Of a DNA stretch of 12,461 nucleotides, positions 1-5,388 are shown in pieces. Every line of letters starts with the position of its first letter. Position 1 is the first letter of the stretch. The position numbers and the translations under genes are program-made. Source of the stretch: JBBTSQ01 sp038078755 (GTDB lineage Bacteria; Patescibacteriota; Minisyncoccia; Phycocordibacterales; JBAYGS01); contig JBBTSQ010000046.1 of assembly GCA_038078755.1 (NCBI GenBank), forward strand, positions 1 through 12,461. Reading direction: 5' to 3'. A model generated the notes under the pieces. The model saw only the letters and a program-made list of their open reading frames with translations, was not told the DNA's origin and searched no databases.

Positions 1-21
1 CCCGAACGGCCGAAATTGCTC

Positions 22-38
22 AAAAACCCACTTTTGGG
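22..38 (-). terminator. Rho-independent terminator of the CYTH / TrpC-like operon
   Basis: Read on the minus strand, a short stem (CCCA / TGGG, loop AAAG) is followed at once by five T (22-26), the classic intrinsic terminator form. It lies about 50 bases past the stop of the last gene in the operon. The plus-strand side also ends in a T run (43-47), so it could act in both directions. Confidence 0.55.
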
Positions 39-66
39 GGCATTTTTAAACGGCTCAACAGAGCCA

Positions 67-101
67 CCTAAAAGGCTAAGCCGGAGGCTTAGCCTTTTAG
101 G
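67..101. terminator. 16-bp perfect hairpin overlapping the stop codon of the TrpC-like gene
   Basis: The arms at 67-82 and 86-101 are perfect inverted complements around a 3-base loop. The stop codon TAA of the 89-643 gene lies inside the hairpin, so the last codons form part of its arm. No long U tract follows on the minus strand. It may be a 3'-end stabiliser or an attenuating hairpin ahead of the terminator at 22-38. Confidence 0.6.
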
Positions 102-643
102 AATTCAGACAAATGTGTACCCACCAATACGGCATCTGCGCGAGGATCAACATCAGCCTGATTGTGTATGTTGCTCGCCTGACAGAGCCAGCCGGAGAAG
201 AGCTTTCGCGCCTGCGCGAACGTCTCGACTTTAAGACCGCCAGTCGACAAGTCTCGACTGTTCCAGACCACTTTCATATCTGTTGGAATCGTGACAAGCT
301 CGACCAGCGTATTCGGCTCAATTAGGCATTTTTCCAAATGCACACGTGGAATCCTCCCGACTACCAGCACATAGTCAGCCCCACTTTTGATAGCCAGTTC
401 GATCAAATCATCTGTCGCGTGAATGCCTTTTGCCAAAATCGGCTTGGTCGTGAGTGTCCGCGCCTTTTTCAAAAGTTCAAACGAACCTCCCCACCGCGTA
501 TCAGTATGAATCGAGATCATATCCCCCGCCGCCTCAGCCAACGCAAATAATTCGTCCCACGTTTTTGACGATCGATAGCCGAACGGTGATTCCGTCTTCA
601 CCTCGGCAATGAGTTGAATGGGTTTGTTGTTGATGGTCAACAT
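89..643 (-). CDS. Shortened indole-3-glycerol-phosphate synthase-like (TrpC-like) TIM-barrel protein
   Basis: The 184-residue protein resembles TrpC. IAEVKTESP at 12-20 matches the beta1 IAEIKxxSP motif with its active-site Glu and Lys (E14, K16). TDTRWGGSFELL at 48-58 matches the TD..FFGGS.E.L segment, and KPILAKG at 67-73 matches the strand with the catalytic Lys (K72). ADYVLVVG, WNSRDL at 127-132 (the NNRDL motif) and ADAVLVGTHL near the end follow in order. TrpC is usually about 250-260 residues; here the N-terminal helix is missing and about 14 residues are gone between LVEL and WNSRDL. The usual SESGI motif with its Glu reads QASNI, so normal catalysis is doubtful. No other trp gene is in the window. 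It starts 13 bases after the CYTH gene stops, so the two are probably co-transcribed. The family call is fairly sure; the reaction is not. Confidence 0.7.
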   Translation of the reverse strand: MLTINNKPIQLIAEVKTESPFGYRSSKTWDELFALAEAAGDMISIHTDTRWGGSFELLKKARTLTTKPILAKGIHATDDLIELAIKSGADYVLVVGRIPRVHLEKCLIEPNTLVELVTIPTDMKVVWNSRDLSTGGLKVETFAQARKLFSGWLCQASNIHNQADVDPRADAVLVGTHLSEFLKG

Positions 644-656
644 TGTAAACAGATTT

Positions 657-1196
657 TTAGAACTTAGACACTAATCTTTTCATTTCAACAACAGACGACC
701 CCTTAATAAGCGAGGTAATACTCAGCAAATCTACTAATTTCTTCAATTCTCTTTCTGTTGATGATTTAACTTCGATTGTGTAACAACTCGGAATATCTTC
801 AACTCTTTCTAAATCTACCTGATTTTCTCCCAGATCATACTGCCAACCAGTACGTGTAAACTCAAAGTCGTACTGAAAGTGATTTTGTAAATTTTGGTCA
901 ATAAATTTTCTAGCCTCTAGCTCTGAATCAAACTCTTTCCTTAGAGGAATTAGCGAATCTTTTCCTATACCCTTTTTCTTGGTTTGTTTTATTACTACTA
1001 TCACATCTTTTTCGTCCCAGATATTTTTTACATTTATTCTTAATCTTAAAAACTCGTCCGCTAAACTTTTAGTTGAATCTAGCGGGGAAAAGATAATGTC
1101 CTTACATCGATATTCGCCTTTCAAAATTGCTCCCCTATCCTGAAGAGTCTTTCTGGCGTTGTCTATACCTGATACAAATGTTCTGGCTTCTAACAT
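657..1196 (-). CDS. CYTH-domain protein (class IV adenylate cyclase / triphosphate tunnel family-like)
   Basis: The 179-residue protein has the layout of a CYTH triphosphate tunnel enzyme. Its N-terminal strand MLEARTF is a degenerate ExExK start. It is followed by helix ARKTLQDRGA, then YRCKDIIF, a basic strand FLRLRI at 49-54, and VIVVIKQTKK at 65-73. Next come KEFD at 87-90 and the C-terminal strands FEFTRTGWQYDL, NQVDLERVEDI and YTIEVKS. These charged strands would line a tunnel that binds a triphosphate and metal. Members hydrolyse triphosphates or make cAMP; the sequence does not say which applies here. The gene looks more AT-rich than its neighbours, which may indicate transfer. It is the first gene of the operon, and the start is supported by a -10 box six bases upstream. 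The first two acidic residues of the usual motif are not all present, so reduced activity is possible. Confidence 0.7.
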   Translation of the reverse strand: MLEARTFVSGIDNARKTLQDRGAILKGEYRCKDIIFSPLDSTKSLADEFLRLRINVKNIWDEKDVIVVIKQTKKKGIGKDSLIPLRKEFDSELEARKFIDQNLQNHFQYDFEFTRTGWQYDLGENQVDLERVEDIPSCYTIEVKSSTERELKKLVDLLSITSLIKGSSVVEMKRLVSKF

Positions 1197-1202
1197 GATA
1201 AA

Positions 1203-1211
1203 AGTATATCA
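1203..1211 (-). promoter_or_regulatory. Extended -10 promoter of the CYTH operon, implies leaderless mRNA
   Basis: On the minus strand TGA-TATACT (1211-1203) is followed by exactly six bases and then the ATG at 1196. Transcription should begin at or next to the A of the start codon. I see no good -35 box, which fits an extended -10 promoter. Confidence 0.55.
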
Positions 1212-1220
1212 GTTCCCCAT

Positions 1221-1254
1221 CAAAAAATCCCTCGATAGTTCGAGGGATTTTTTG
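1221..1254. terminator. Bidirectional intrinsic terminator, 15-bp perfect stem
   Basis: The stem arms (1221-1235 and 1240-1254) are perfect complements with loop TAGT. A-runs and T-runs make it work in either direction. It separates the tRNA-Asp transcript, arriving from the right, from the CYTH promoter. Confidence 0.75.
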
Positions 1255-1256
1255 AA

Positions 1257-1274
1257 TTTGCGCGATCGACCGGA
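1257..1274. repeat. 18-bp direct copy of the 3' end of tRNA-Asp
   Basis: These bases are identical to 1434-1451, which hold the end of the T arm, the 3' acceptor strand and the discriminator of tRNA-Asp plus four downstream bases. The copies are 177 bases apart in the same orientation. The similarity stops at 1275, so this is not a whole second tRNA. It could be an att-like scar or a degraded tRNA copy. Confidence 0.8.
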
Positions 1275-1404
1275 ATCTTTCCCGCGACTCAAAATTTTTC
1301 GTCAAAAATTTTGGTCTGGGCACCGTCTCGCGTTTTGACTACTGTCAAAACATTGCTCCGACGTTCAAGTCCTTAAAATGCTACGCATTTTGTCTCTCGC
1401 ACAC
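1275..1404. other. Gene-free stretch packed with perfect hairpins
   Basis: I see no gene here. Perfect inverted repeats sit at 1290-1313 (10-bp stem), 1332-1351 (8-bp stem, loop TACT) and 1375-1391 (6-bp stem). The unit lies between the tRNA-Asp gene and the partial copy of its 3' end. Confidence 0.6.
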
Positions 1405-1432
1405 AGAAAAAGCTCCTTTCGGAGCTTTTTCT
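1405..1432 (-). terminator. Intrinsic terminator of the tRNA-Asp transcript
   Basis: A 12-bp perfect stem (1405-1416 / 1421-1432) has a GAAA tetraloop on the minus strand and a T-rich 3' arm. It begins six bases after the tRNA-Asp discriminator base, where a tRNA terminator would be expected. Confidence 0.8.
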
Positions 1433-1437
1433 TTTTG

Positions 1438-1746
1438 CGCGATCGACCGGACTTGAACCGGCAACCTCGTCCGTGCACTTATCCAATATTTTCATAAAGG
1501 CGTGGACTATATCTTCATCATAAGTTTTCACTTTTAGATGCTTTGGTATCTAGTCTCTACGGCGCCCCTTCTCTTTACTCATTTGTTACATAAGTAAAAT
1601 TATGGAAGGGTTCCCTCGGTATTCGCATATTTATCAATTTGACAAACTTAGCCTTCACCGATATCCCAAAGAGTTTCAACCTCGCTTTCACGAGGAAGCT
1701 GCAGTAATCTACAGGGACGCGCTCTAACCAGTTGAGCTACGACCGC
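1438..1746 (-). tRNA. tRNA-Asp(GUC), interrupted by a group I intron in the anticodon
   Basis: The 5' exon is 1746-1711 and the 3' exon is 1475-1438. Joined they give a 74-nt cloverleaf. The acceptor GCGGTCG / CGATCGC has one G-U pair; the D stem is GCTC / GAGC; the anticodon stem is CGTCC / GGACG. The loop is CUGUCAC with anticodon GUC, the variable loop is 5 nt and the T stem is GCCGG / CCGGT with loop TTCAAGT. The discriminator is G, as expected for tRNA-Asp, and no CCA is encoded. The intron splits U35 from C36. A reading as tRNA-Ala(UGC) was considered and rejected: it needs a different 3' splice site, and G73 favours Asp. The 5' exon also encodes the last codons and stop of the homing endonuclease gene. 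Confidence 0.93.
1476..1710 (-). ncRNA. Group I self-splicing intron in tRNA-Asp (235 nt, no internal ORF)
   Basis: The helices of a group I core can be read directly (minus strand, window coordinates). P1 pairs the exon end CTGT (1714-1711) with guide GCAG (1702-1699), giving the required U-G at the 5' splice site. P2 is CCTCG / CGAGG (1695-1691 / 1684-1680). P3 is CTTTGG / CCAAAG (1671-1666 / 1546-1541). P4 is TCGGT / ACCGA (1661-1657 / 1620-1616). P5 is TTTGTC / GATAAA (1646-1641 / 1635-1630). P7 is GACTA / TAGTC (1555-1551 / 1509-1505). P8 has an inner stem AAGT / ACTT closed by a GAAA tetraloop (1533-1522). The last base is G (1476), as required. The small size suggests the tRNA-associated IC3 class, which is an inference. 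It should excise with a guanosine cofactor and needs no protein encoded within it. Confidence 0.93.
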
Positions 1747-2419
1747 AAATATACCTCTCAAATACATCCTTCTTCCTTATTAGGAATAACTTTGATGTAC
1801 CCAGCCTATTATACATAAAATCATATAATTTCAAAGCCCCATGGATACTATAGGTCAGACGAGAGTAATTCCCCTTTTCTCGACGAAGAACACCTCCATT
1901 GATACCCATAACTTCGAGCCGTTGACGCATCACGCGCAAAAACTCATCCGAGCACGAAGTAAATACACTCCGTATCACCAATAGGCTCGTAATTCTCTCT
2001 TTGTGCACATATCCCATCCAGACACCCCCATCGCCATCAAAATATCCGCGAACAAAATCAGAAAAGTATTCTGAAGGTACATTGGGTACGACTAGACTTT
2101 TTGTTTTTCTCTCTCGCATACCCAAACGGCGCAAATCAGCACACATTTCAATACTACCGATTTGCAGACGGTAGCTCGTACTAGCATTACCCGACCGTAT
2201 CCCTATGGTAATCTTGTGTTCAGAACCAACTGCCTTTTTGATACTTTCAAGCAACTTTTTGTCAGTAATTTGAATACTCCAAAATTGCCCTCCCCGCCTA
2301 TTGACCGTAATATATCCGTCCGCAGCAAAAAATCCAAGCACATAAGCCATCTCATGACTCCATTTCTTGAAAAAATCTTTATTAATTTTCTTATATATTG
2401 GCATGCAATAGCTACACAC
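1724..2419 (-). CDS. LAGLIDADG homing endonuclease, free-standing, 3' end overlaps tRNA-Asp
   Basis: The 231-residue protein carries two LAGLIDADG helices, AYVLGFFAADGYI at 25-37 and DFVRGYFDGDGGV at 121-133, with catalytic acids D34 and D130. It should therefore act as a monomer that cuts a long asymmetric DNA site. The gene is not inside the intron: it lies just 5' of the tRNA, and its last codons (R-S-S-T-G-stop) are read from the tRNA acceptor and D arm (1742-1724). Mature tRNA 5' processing at 1746 would cut this mRNA before its stop codon. The chosen start is GTG at 2419, directly after an in-frame TGA; ATG at 2404 is an alternative. Neither has a Shine-Dalgarno sequence. An out-of-frame ATG at 2439 lies closer to the promoter. 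The likely target is the intronless tRNA-Asp gene, which is an inference from position. Confidence 0.88.
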   Translation of the reverse strand: MCSYCMPIYKKINKDFFKKWSHEMAYVLGFFAADGYITVNRRGGQFWSIQITDKKLLESIKKAVGSEHKITIGIRSGNASTSYRLQIGSIEMCADLRRLGMRERKTKSLVVPNVPSEYFSDFVRGYFDGDGGVWMGYVHKERITSLLVIRSVFTSCSDEFLRVMRQRLEVMGINGGVLRREKGNYSRLTYSIHGALKLYDFMYNRLGTSKLFLIRKKDVFERYICGRSSTG

Positions 2420-2449
2420 TCACACATATAGCATACCATGTGACAGGAC

Positions 2450-2477
2450 ATTATAGTAACCACCTATACACAAACAA
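2450..2477 (-). promoter_or_regulatory. Sigma70-type promoter for the endonuclease and tRNA-Asp unit
   Basis: On the minus strand TTGTTT (2477-2472) and a perfect TATAAT (2455-2450) are separated by 16 bases. Transcription would start near 2443, about 24 bases before the GTG start. I found no clear second promoter just upstream of the tRNA, so the two are probably co-transcribed. Confidence 0.65.
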
Positions 2478-2518
2478 AAAGAGTCTTTTGGGGTATAGAA
2501 TTTCACTTCGTTTAATTT

Positions 2519-2653
2519 GTGTCGGGGGCGGGGGTATCTTCCTCTATGAGGACAGTATCCCGATTGGTTTTTCTGACGCACTTCGTTTCCAGAAAAAGCT
2601 CAATCGGGCTTCGATCCCCACACGTCCCAATACCCATTGGGACTCCCCGACAC
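2519..2653. repeat. 135-bp inverted-repeat element whose ends copy the 3' end of tRNA-Met
   Basis: The ends are GTGTCGGGG (2519-2527) and CCCCGACAC (2645-2653), the acceptor end of the nearby tRNA-Met. The left end 2518-2533 matches 2684-2699 at 15 of 16 bases in direct orientation. The right end is inverted: 2610-2621 and 2645-2654 equal the tRNA T-arm and acceptor sequence, split exactly at the T-stem/acceptor border by a 23-base insert holding an 8-bp perfect hairpin (2624-2643). Inside are TCCTC / GAGGA (about 2539-2551) and a long arm built on CCCGATTG / CAATCGGG, enclosing a second paired run. I see no protein gene. It could be a structured RNA, a tRNA-derived miniature element or an integration scar. 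Confidence 0.65.
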
Positions 2654-2680
2654 AAAAACGAAATCGCCGTAAGGCGATTT
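2654..2680 (-). terminator. Intrinsic terminator of tRNA-Met
   Basis: On the minus strand the perfect 8-bp stem AAATCGCC / GGCGATTT (loop TTAC) is followed by CGTTTTTG. It begins six bases beyond the tRNA-Met 3' end. Confidence 0.7.
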
Positions 2681-2685
2681 ACATG

Positions 2686-2758
2686 TGTCGGGGGTGGGGA
2701 TCGAACCCACGACCCCAGGCTTATGAGTCCTGTGCTCTACCAACTGAGCTACCCCGAC
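2686..2758 (-). tRNA. tRNA-Met(CAU), elongator type
   Basis: The 73-nt cloverleaf has acceptor GTCGGGG / CCCCGAC and discriminator A. The D arm is GCTC-AGTTGGTA-GAGC, the anticodon loop CTCATAA, the variable loop GGGTC, and the T arm GTGGG-TTCGATC-CCCAC. It is fully paired at position 1-72, so it is not the initiator. The base pair next to the anticodon loop (31-39) is an A-G mismatch. A lysidine-modified tRNA-Ile(CAU) cannot be excluded from sequence alone; the variable loop favours Met. No CCA is encoded. Confidence 0.88.
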
Positions 2759-2775
2759 ATAGAGAAACGTGGCTA

Positions 2776-2804
2776 AATATACTATGGTTTGGGGAGAAAG
2801 ACAA
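2776..2804 (-). promoter_or_regulatory. Promoter of tRNA-Met
   Basis: On the minus strand TTGTCT (2804-2799), a 17-base spacer and TATATT (2781-2776) place the start of transcription about ten bases before the tRNA. Confidence 0.6.
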
Positions 2805-2815
2805 ATTAAGAAAAG

Positions 2816-3051
2816 GCGGGGGTTGGAATTTCACTGCTCGGCTTCGCGGACTTGCCTGCGCTTTAGAAACCTCGTCCACAGATGCCTTGTTGCGGGGGTT
2901 CGGATTCCTGGGAAACCCACGGTTTTCCCCCTTCTTACAGAAGCGGTACACCTTTCGCTTTTTGAGTACAAAATGCTCAAGGTCTTGCGAAATCAAAACA
3001 TGATTTCTCACCTTCCTCCACGGGAAACCACAGGTTTCCCGACCCCATCCT
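2816..3051. repeat. Gene-free stretch with partial copies of the tRNA-fMet 3' end and several hairpins
   Basis: No gene is supported here. Two partial direct copies of the tRNA-fMet 3' end (3086-3103) occur: 2816-2827 is identical to 3089-3100, and 2889-2900 is identical to 3086-3097, continuing as CGGATT with one extra base. Hairpins based on GGGAAACC / GGTTTCCC occur at 2910-2929 (one bulge) and 3021-3041 (9-bp perfect stem, loop ACA). Sixteen bases at 2960-2975 (TTTTGAGTACAAAATG) recur exactly at 3174-3189. Confidence 0.6.
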
Positions 3052-3086
3052 AAATCCAACCCCCGTCTTCACTCACTTCGTTCGTG

Positions 3087-3103
<17 letters not shown>
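3052..3103. repeat. Inverted repeat: tRNA-fMet T-arm/acceptor faces its own inverted copy
   Basis: Bases 3052-3065 are the exact inverted complement of 3090-3103, which are the T arm and acceptor 3' strand of tRNA-fMet. The arms are 14 bp and the loop 24 bases. In the precursor RNA this hairpin would compete with the tRNA fold. Confidence 0.8.
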
Positions 3104-3158
<55 letters not shown>

Positions 3159-3169
3159 ATGTTCCCTTA

Positions 3170-3232
3170 AACATTTTGAGTACAAAATGTTCGGGCGAAC
3201 AATTTCTTTTGAAAAAGAAATTGTTTTAGCCC
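3170..3232 (-). other. Structured 5' leader of the tRNA-fMet transcript
   Basis: Two hairpins lie between the promoter and the tRNA: AACATTTTG / CAAAATGTT (3170-3191), and an 11-bp stem ACAATTTCTTT / AAAGAAATTGT enclosed by GGGC / GCCC (3192-3232). They may be leader structures removed during tRNA maturation. I do not recognise the family. Confidence 0.5.
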
Positions 3233-3249
3233 TAAACTAAGGAGTCTCA

Positions 3250-3277
3250 ATTGTACCGCATTCAACAGAAAAAGCAA
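3250..3277 (-). promoter_or_regulatory. Promoter of tRNA-fMet
   Basis: On the minus strand TTGCTT (3277-3272), 16 bases and TACAAT (3255-3250). The leader to the tRNA would be about 85 bases. Confidence 0.5.
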
Positions 3278-3288
3278 CATCAGAATAA

Positions 3289-3317
3289 CTAACAACAGAC
3301 AACTTACAACTGACAAC
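3289..3317. repeat. GTTGTCAGTTGT...TGTTGTTAG-type repeat, copy 1 (inverted relative to copy 2)
   Basis: On the minus strand this reads GTTGTCAGTTGT, a short spacer, TGTTGTTAG. A shorter version occurs at 9278-9299 on the plus strand. Both copies lie in the gene-free zone just past the 3' end of an operon. Confidence 0.55.
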
Positions 3318-3326
3318 CAGCCTAGC

Positions 3327-3347
3327 GGGGGTCGCTTCGCGACCCCC
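3327..3347. terminator. 9-bp GC-rich hairpin past the gatCA operon
   Basis: GGGGGTCGC / GCGACCCCC with loop TTC lies about 40 bases beyond the last stop codon of the operon. No U tract follows on the minus strand, so its role as a terminator is uncertain. Confidence 0.5.
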
Positions 3348-3388
3348 TCTCTACTTCTTAATTCTTACATCTGAATTCTAGTCTCTGC

Positions 3389-3967
3389 TTAGATGAATTC
3401 GAATTCTTCGAAGACGGCTTTGTAGAAAGAAATCGTCCGCTTCGCCTCCCGTTCAGTCAGAAGAAACTCGCTCCCCTCGTGCGCAATCTGATTACGCACT
3501 TTGTGCGCCTCCCACGCCGATTGCAGAGTATCAAAATCACTCGGTTCAACCGCTTTGAGTTTGTCCCCGATGCTGTCACCGTGATAATTGAGTACCGTCA
3601 AAAGCTCATCAAGCATAATATCGGCCTCGACAATCGCCGCCTTCCAATCGTTTGGATTATCAGAATTGATGTGTTCAAGCACCTTTTCCCATTTTTGATT
3701 CTTGGGAGCATCAGTCCTGACCTTGCTTGCCTCTCGTACCATTTTTGCCAATTGCTTTTCTTCCTTCTTGTCTATTTTCCGACGCTCAAGAAAATAGTAG
3801 ACCGCCAAACAAAACAGTACAAATGAGAGAAACTTGATAAACGGCCCGAGAGCATTTAGTACCCGAATAATCCACGCAATAATATCCTCGAGGTGGATTT
3901 TTCGAATCCAGTCGATCAGTAGTTTAAAAAAGTACTCGAGATTAATAAAAACGGTTTGATTGTCCAT
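3389..3967 (-). CDS. Membrane-anchored protein with HEPN-like RX4H motif, unknown function
   Basis: I do not recognise a named family. The 192-residue protein has an amphipathic N-terminus, a hydrophobic segment at about 43-60 (FIKFLSFVLFCLAVYYFL) followed by a basic stretch (ERRKIDKKEEK), and a soluble C-terminal helical domain. That domain holds NDWKAAIVEADIMLDELL and HKVRNQIAHEG. RNQIAH (158-163) fits the RX4-6H motif with a polar residue after Arg that defines HEPN nucleases. The combination with an all-helical prediction is suggestive, not proof. The start is three bases after the gatA stop, so it is co-transcribed and possibly translationally coupled with gatC-gatA. The soluble domain is likely cytoplasmic. 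Confidence 0.7.
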   Translation of the reverse strand: MDNQTVFINLEYFFKLLIDWIRKIHLEDIIAWIIRVLNALGPFIKFLSFVLFCLAVYYFLERRKIDKKEEKQLAKMVREASKVRTDAPKNQKWEKVLEHINSDNPNDWKAAIVEADIMLDELLTVLNYHGDSIGDKLKAVEPSDFDTLQSAWEAHKVRNQIAHEGSEFLLTEREAKRTISFYKAVFEEFEFI

Positions 3968-3970
3968 AGA

Positions 3971-5386
3971 TTACTTGCCTAAGATTTTCGCGGCAGAGAG
4001 CAGTGTGCCTTCCCCGCCGTGTGTCGCAACTAATTGTACACCGATTGGCAACTTTTTCCCATCAACAACCACTTCTCCGGAAGGAATGGAGATCGCCGGC
4101 ACGCCCGCCAGATTGATCGGTACCGTAAAGATATCGGCAAGATACATTTCGAGCGGATTACTGCTTTTTTCACCGATCTTGAAGGCGGGTGTGGGCGCAG
4201 TCGGGGTAAGTACCACATCCACTGTATCGAAGACTTTTTTAAAATCTGCTCGAATCTGATCGCGAACTTGGCAGGCTCGATGATAGTACGCATCATAATA
4301 TCCTGAGGACAAAACATACGTGCCGAGCATAATGCGCCGACGAGCTTCTGCACCAAATCCTTCTGCCCGAGTCTTTACATACTCATCCAAAACCGTCTTC
4401 CCTTCTTTTCGTAGACCAAACCGTACTCCGTCAAAGCGCGCCAAATTTGAAGACACTTCGGCAAAATTGACTACGTAATATGTTGGGAGCGCATAGGCAA
4501 GCGAAGGTAAAGAAACATCAACAATAGTGTGTCCGAGTGCTTTGAATGTTTCTACTCCGGCATTGAAAGCATTGAGAACTGCGGGATCAATACCGCCACC
4601 AGAGAGAAATTCTTTTGGCACGCCGATTTTGAGCGTCTTCACAGGAGTCTTCACTTCCGTATCAATCGATGTGCTATCGAGAGGGTCTTTGCCTTGAATC
4701 ACTCGATAGACCGTTTCGGCATCGGACACTGTCTTGGTAATTGGCCCGATCACGTCGAGCGAAGAGACGGCAGCAATCAAACCCGATCGAGACACACTGC
4801 CATAAGTTGGCTTGAGTCCCACCACTCCACAAAAAGATGCCGGCTGACGAATCGAGCCACCGGTATCCGATCCGAGTGCCGCGAGACATAAATCTGCCGC
4901 AACCGCCGCCGCCGAGCCACCCGAAGTGCCTCCGGGCACTCGAGTAGTATCGTGCGGATTTCGAGTGACTCCATAAGCAGAATTTTCAGTCGAACCACCC
5001 ATCGCAAACTCATCCATATTTACCCGCCCTAAAAATATCACGCCGGCATCTTTTAATTTTTTGATTACCGTCGCATCGTAGGTGGCCGTGTAGCCTTCGA
5101 GAATTTTTGACGCCGCACCCACCTTTCGGCCCTTGATCAAAATGTTGTCTTTGATAGCAAACGGGATCCCAGTGAGCATGGTCACTTCTTTTTTTGCCTT
5201 GAGCCGCCGATCAGCGACTTCCGCTTGGGCGATGACATCAGAAAACACCTCAAGATAGACGTTGAGTTCGGGATTTAATTTCTCAATTCGCGTGAGATAC
5301 GCCTGTGCGAGATCGACTGCGGAATACGTGCCCGACAGCAAATCTTTGTGAGCCTTTTCAATAGTTAACGATGAAAGATCAATCAT
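3971..5386 (-). CDS. gatA: Glutamyl-tRNA(Gln)/aspartyl-tRNA(Asn) amidotransferase subunit A
   Basis: GatA releases ammonia from glutamine for the GatCAB complex, which converts Glu-tRNA(Gln) or Asp-tRNA(Asn) to the amidated form in the cytoplasm. The 471-residue protein is full length for the amidase-signature family. The catalytic Lys is K79 in IPFAIKDN and the nucleophile is S178 in GSDTGGSIRQPAS. The glycine-rich motif reads VPGGTSGGSAA at 150-160, so the position of the usual cis-Ser (154) is Thr, with Ser next to it at 155. The core motifs GRVNMDEFAMGGSTENSAYG and VVGLKPTYGSVSRSGLI are intact. The start ATG lies two bases after the gatC stop. GatB, which binds the tRNA, is not in this window. 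Confidence 0.97.
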   Translation of the reverse strand: MIDLSSLTIEKAHKDLLSGTYSAVDLAQAYLTRIEKLNPELNVYLEVFSDVIAQAEVADRRLKAKKEVTMLTGIPFAIKDNILIKGRKVGAASKILEGYTATYDATVIKKLKDAGVIFLGRVNMDEFAMGGSTENSAYGVTRNPHDTTRVPGGTSGGSAAAVAADLCLAALGSDTGGSIRQPASFCGVVGLKPTYGSVSRSGLIAAVSSLDVIGPITKTVSDAETVYRVIQGKDPLDSTSIDTEVKTPVKTLKIGVPKEFLSGGGIDPAVLNAFNAGVETFKALGHTIVDVSLPSLAYALPTYYVVNFAEVSSNLARFDGVRFGLRKEGKTVLDEYVKTRAEGFGAEARRRIMLGTYVLSSGYYDAYYHRACQVRDQIRADFKKVFDTVDVVLTPTAPTPAFKIGEKSSNPLEMYLADIFTVPINLAGVPAISIPSGEVVVDGKKLPIGVQLVATHGGEGTLLSAAKILGK

Positions 5387-5388
5387 AG

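Noticed and set aside
1135..1323. A 62-codon minus-strand open frame
   Set aside because: It covers the terminator and the tRNA-Asp 3' copy and overlaps the CYTH gene start.
1257..1437. A whole second tRNA-Asp gene
   Set aside because: Identity is limited to 18 bases; no D arm, anticodon arm or 5' acceptor strand can be found.
1438..1746. Reading the split tRNA as tRNA-Ala(UGC)
   Set aside because: The loop CTTGCAC could be formed if the splice sites were moved, but it loses the P1 U-G pair and does not fit discriminator G; tRNA-Asp(GUC) fits all features.
2203..2463. A second frame overlapping the start of the homing endonuclease
   Set aside because: Its ATGs are close to the promoter, but the protein has no recognisable features and the LAGLIDADG motifs are in the other frame. 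It is probably a shadow, though a decoy start is possible.
2398..3003. A 201-codon plus-strand open frame
   Set aside because: It runs antisense through tRNA-Met; its CRGWGSNPRPQAYESCALPTEL stretch is the well-known false peptide from antisense tRNA. The rest is hairpin-rich gene-free DNA.
2721..3059. A 112-codon minus-strand open frame
   Set aside because: It ends in SLCRGSSVGRAQDS, which is the tRNA-Met 5' half read as protein, and covers repeats without any family feature.
1275..3060. CRISPR array
   Set aside because: There are repeats and hairpins, but no regularly spaced identical repeats with unique spacers of similar size.
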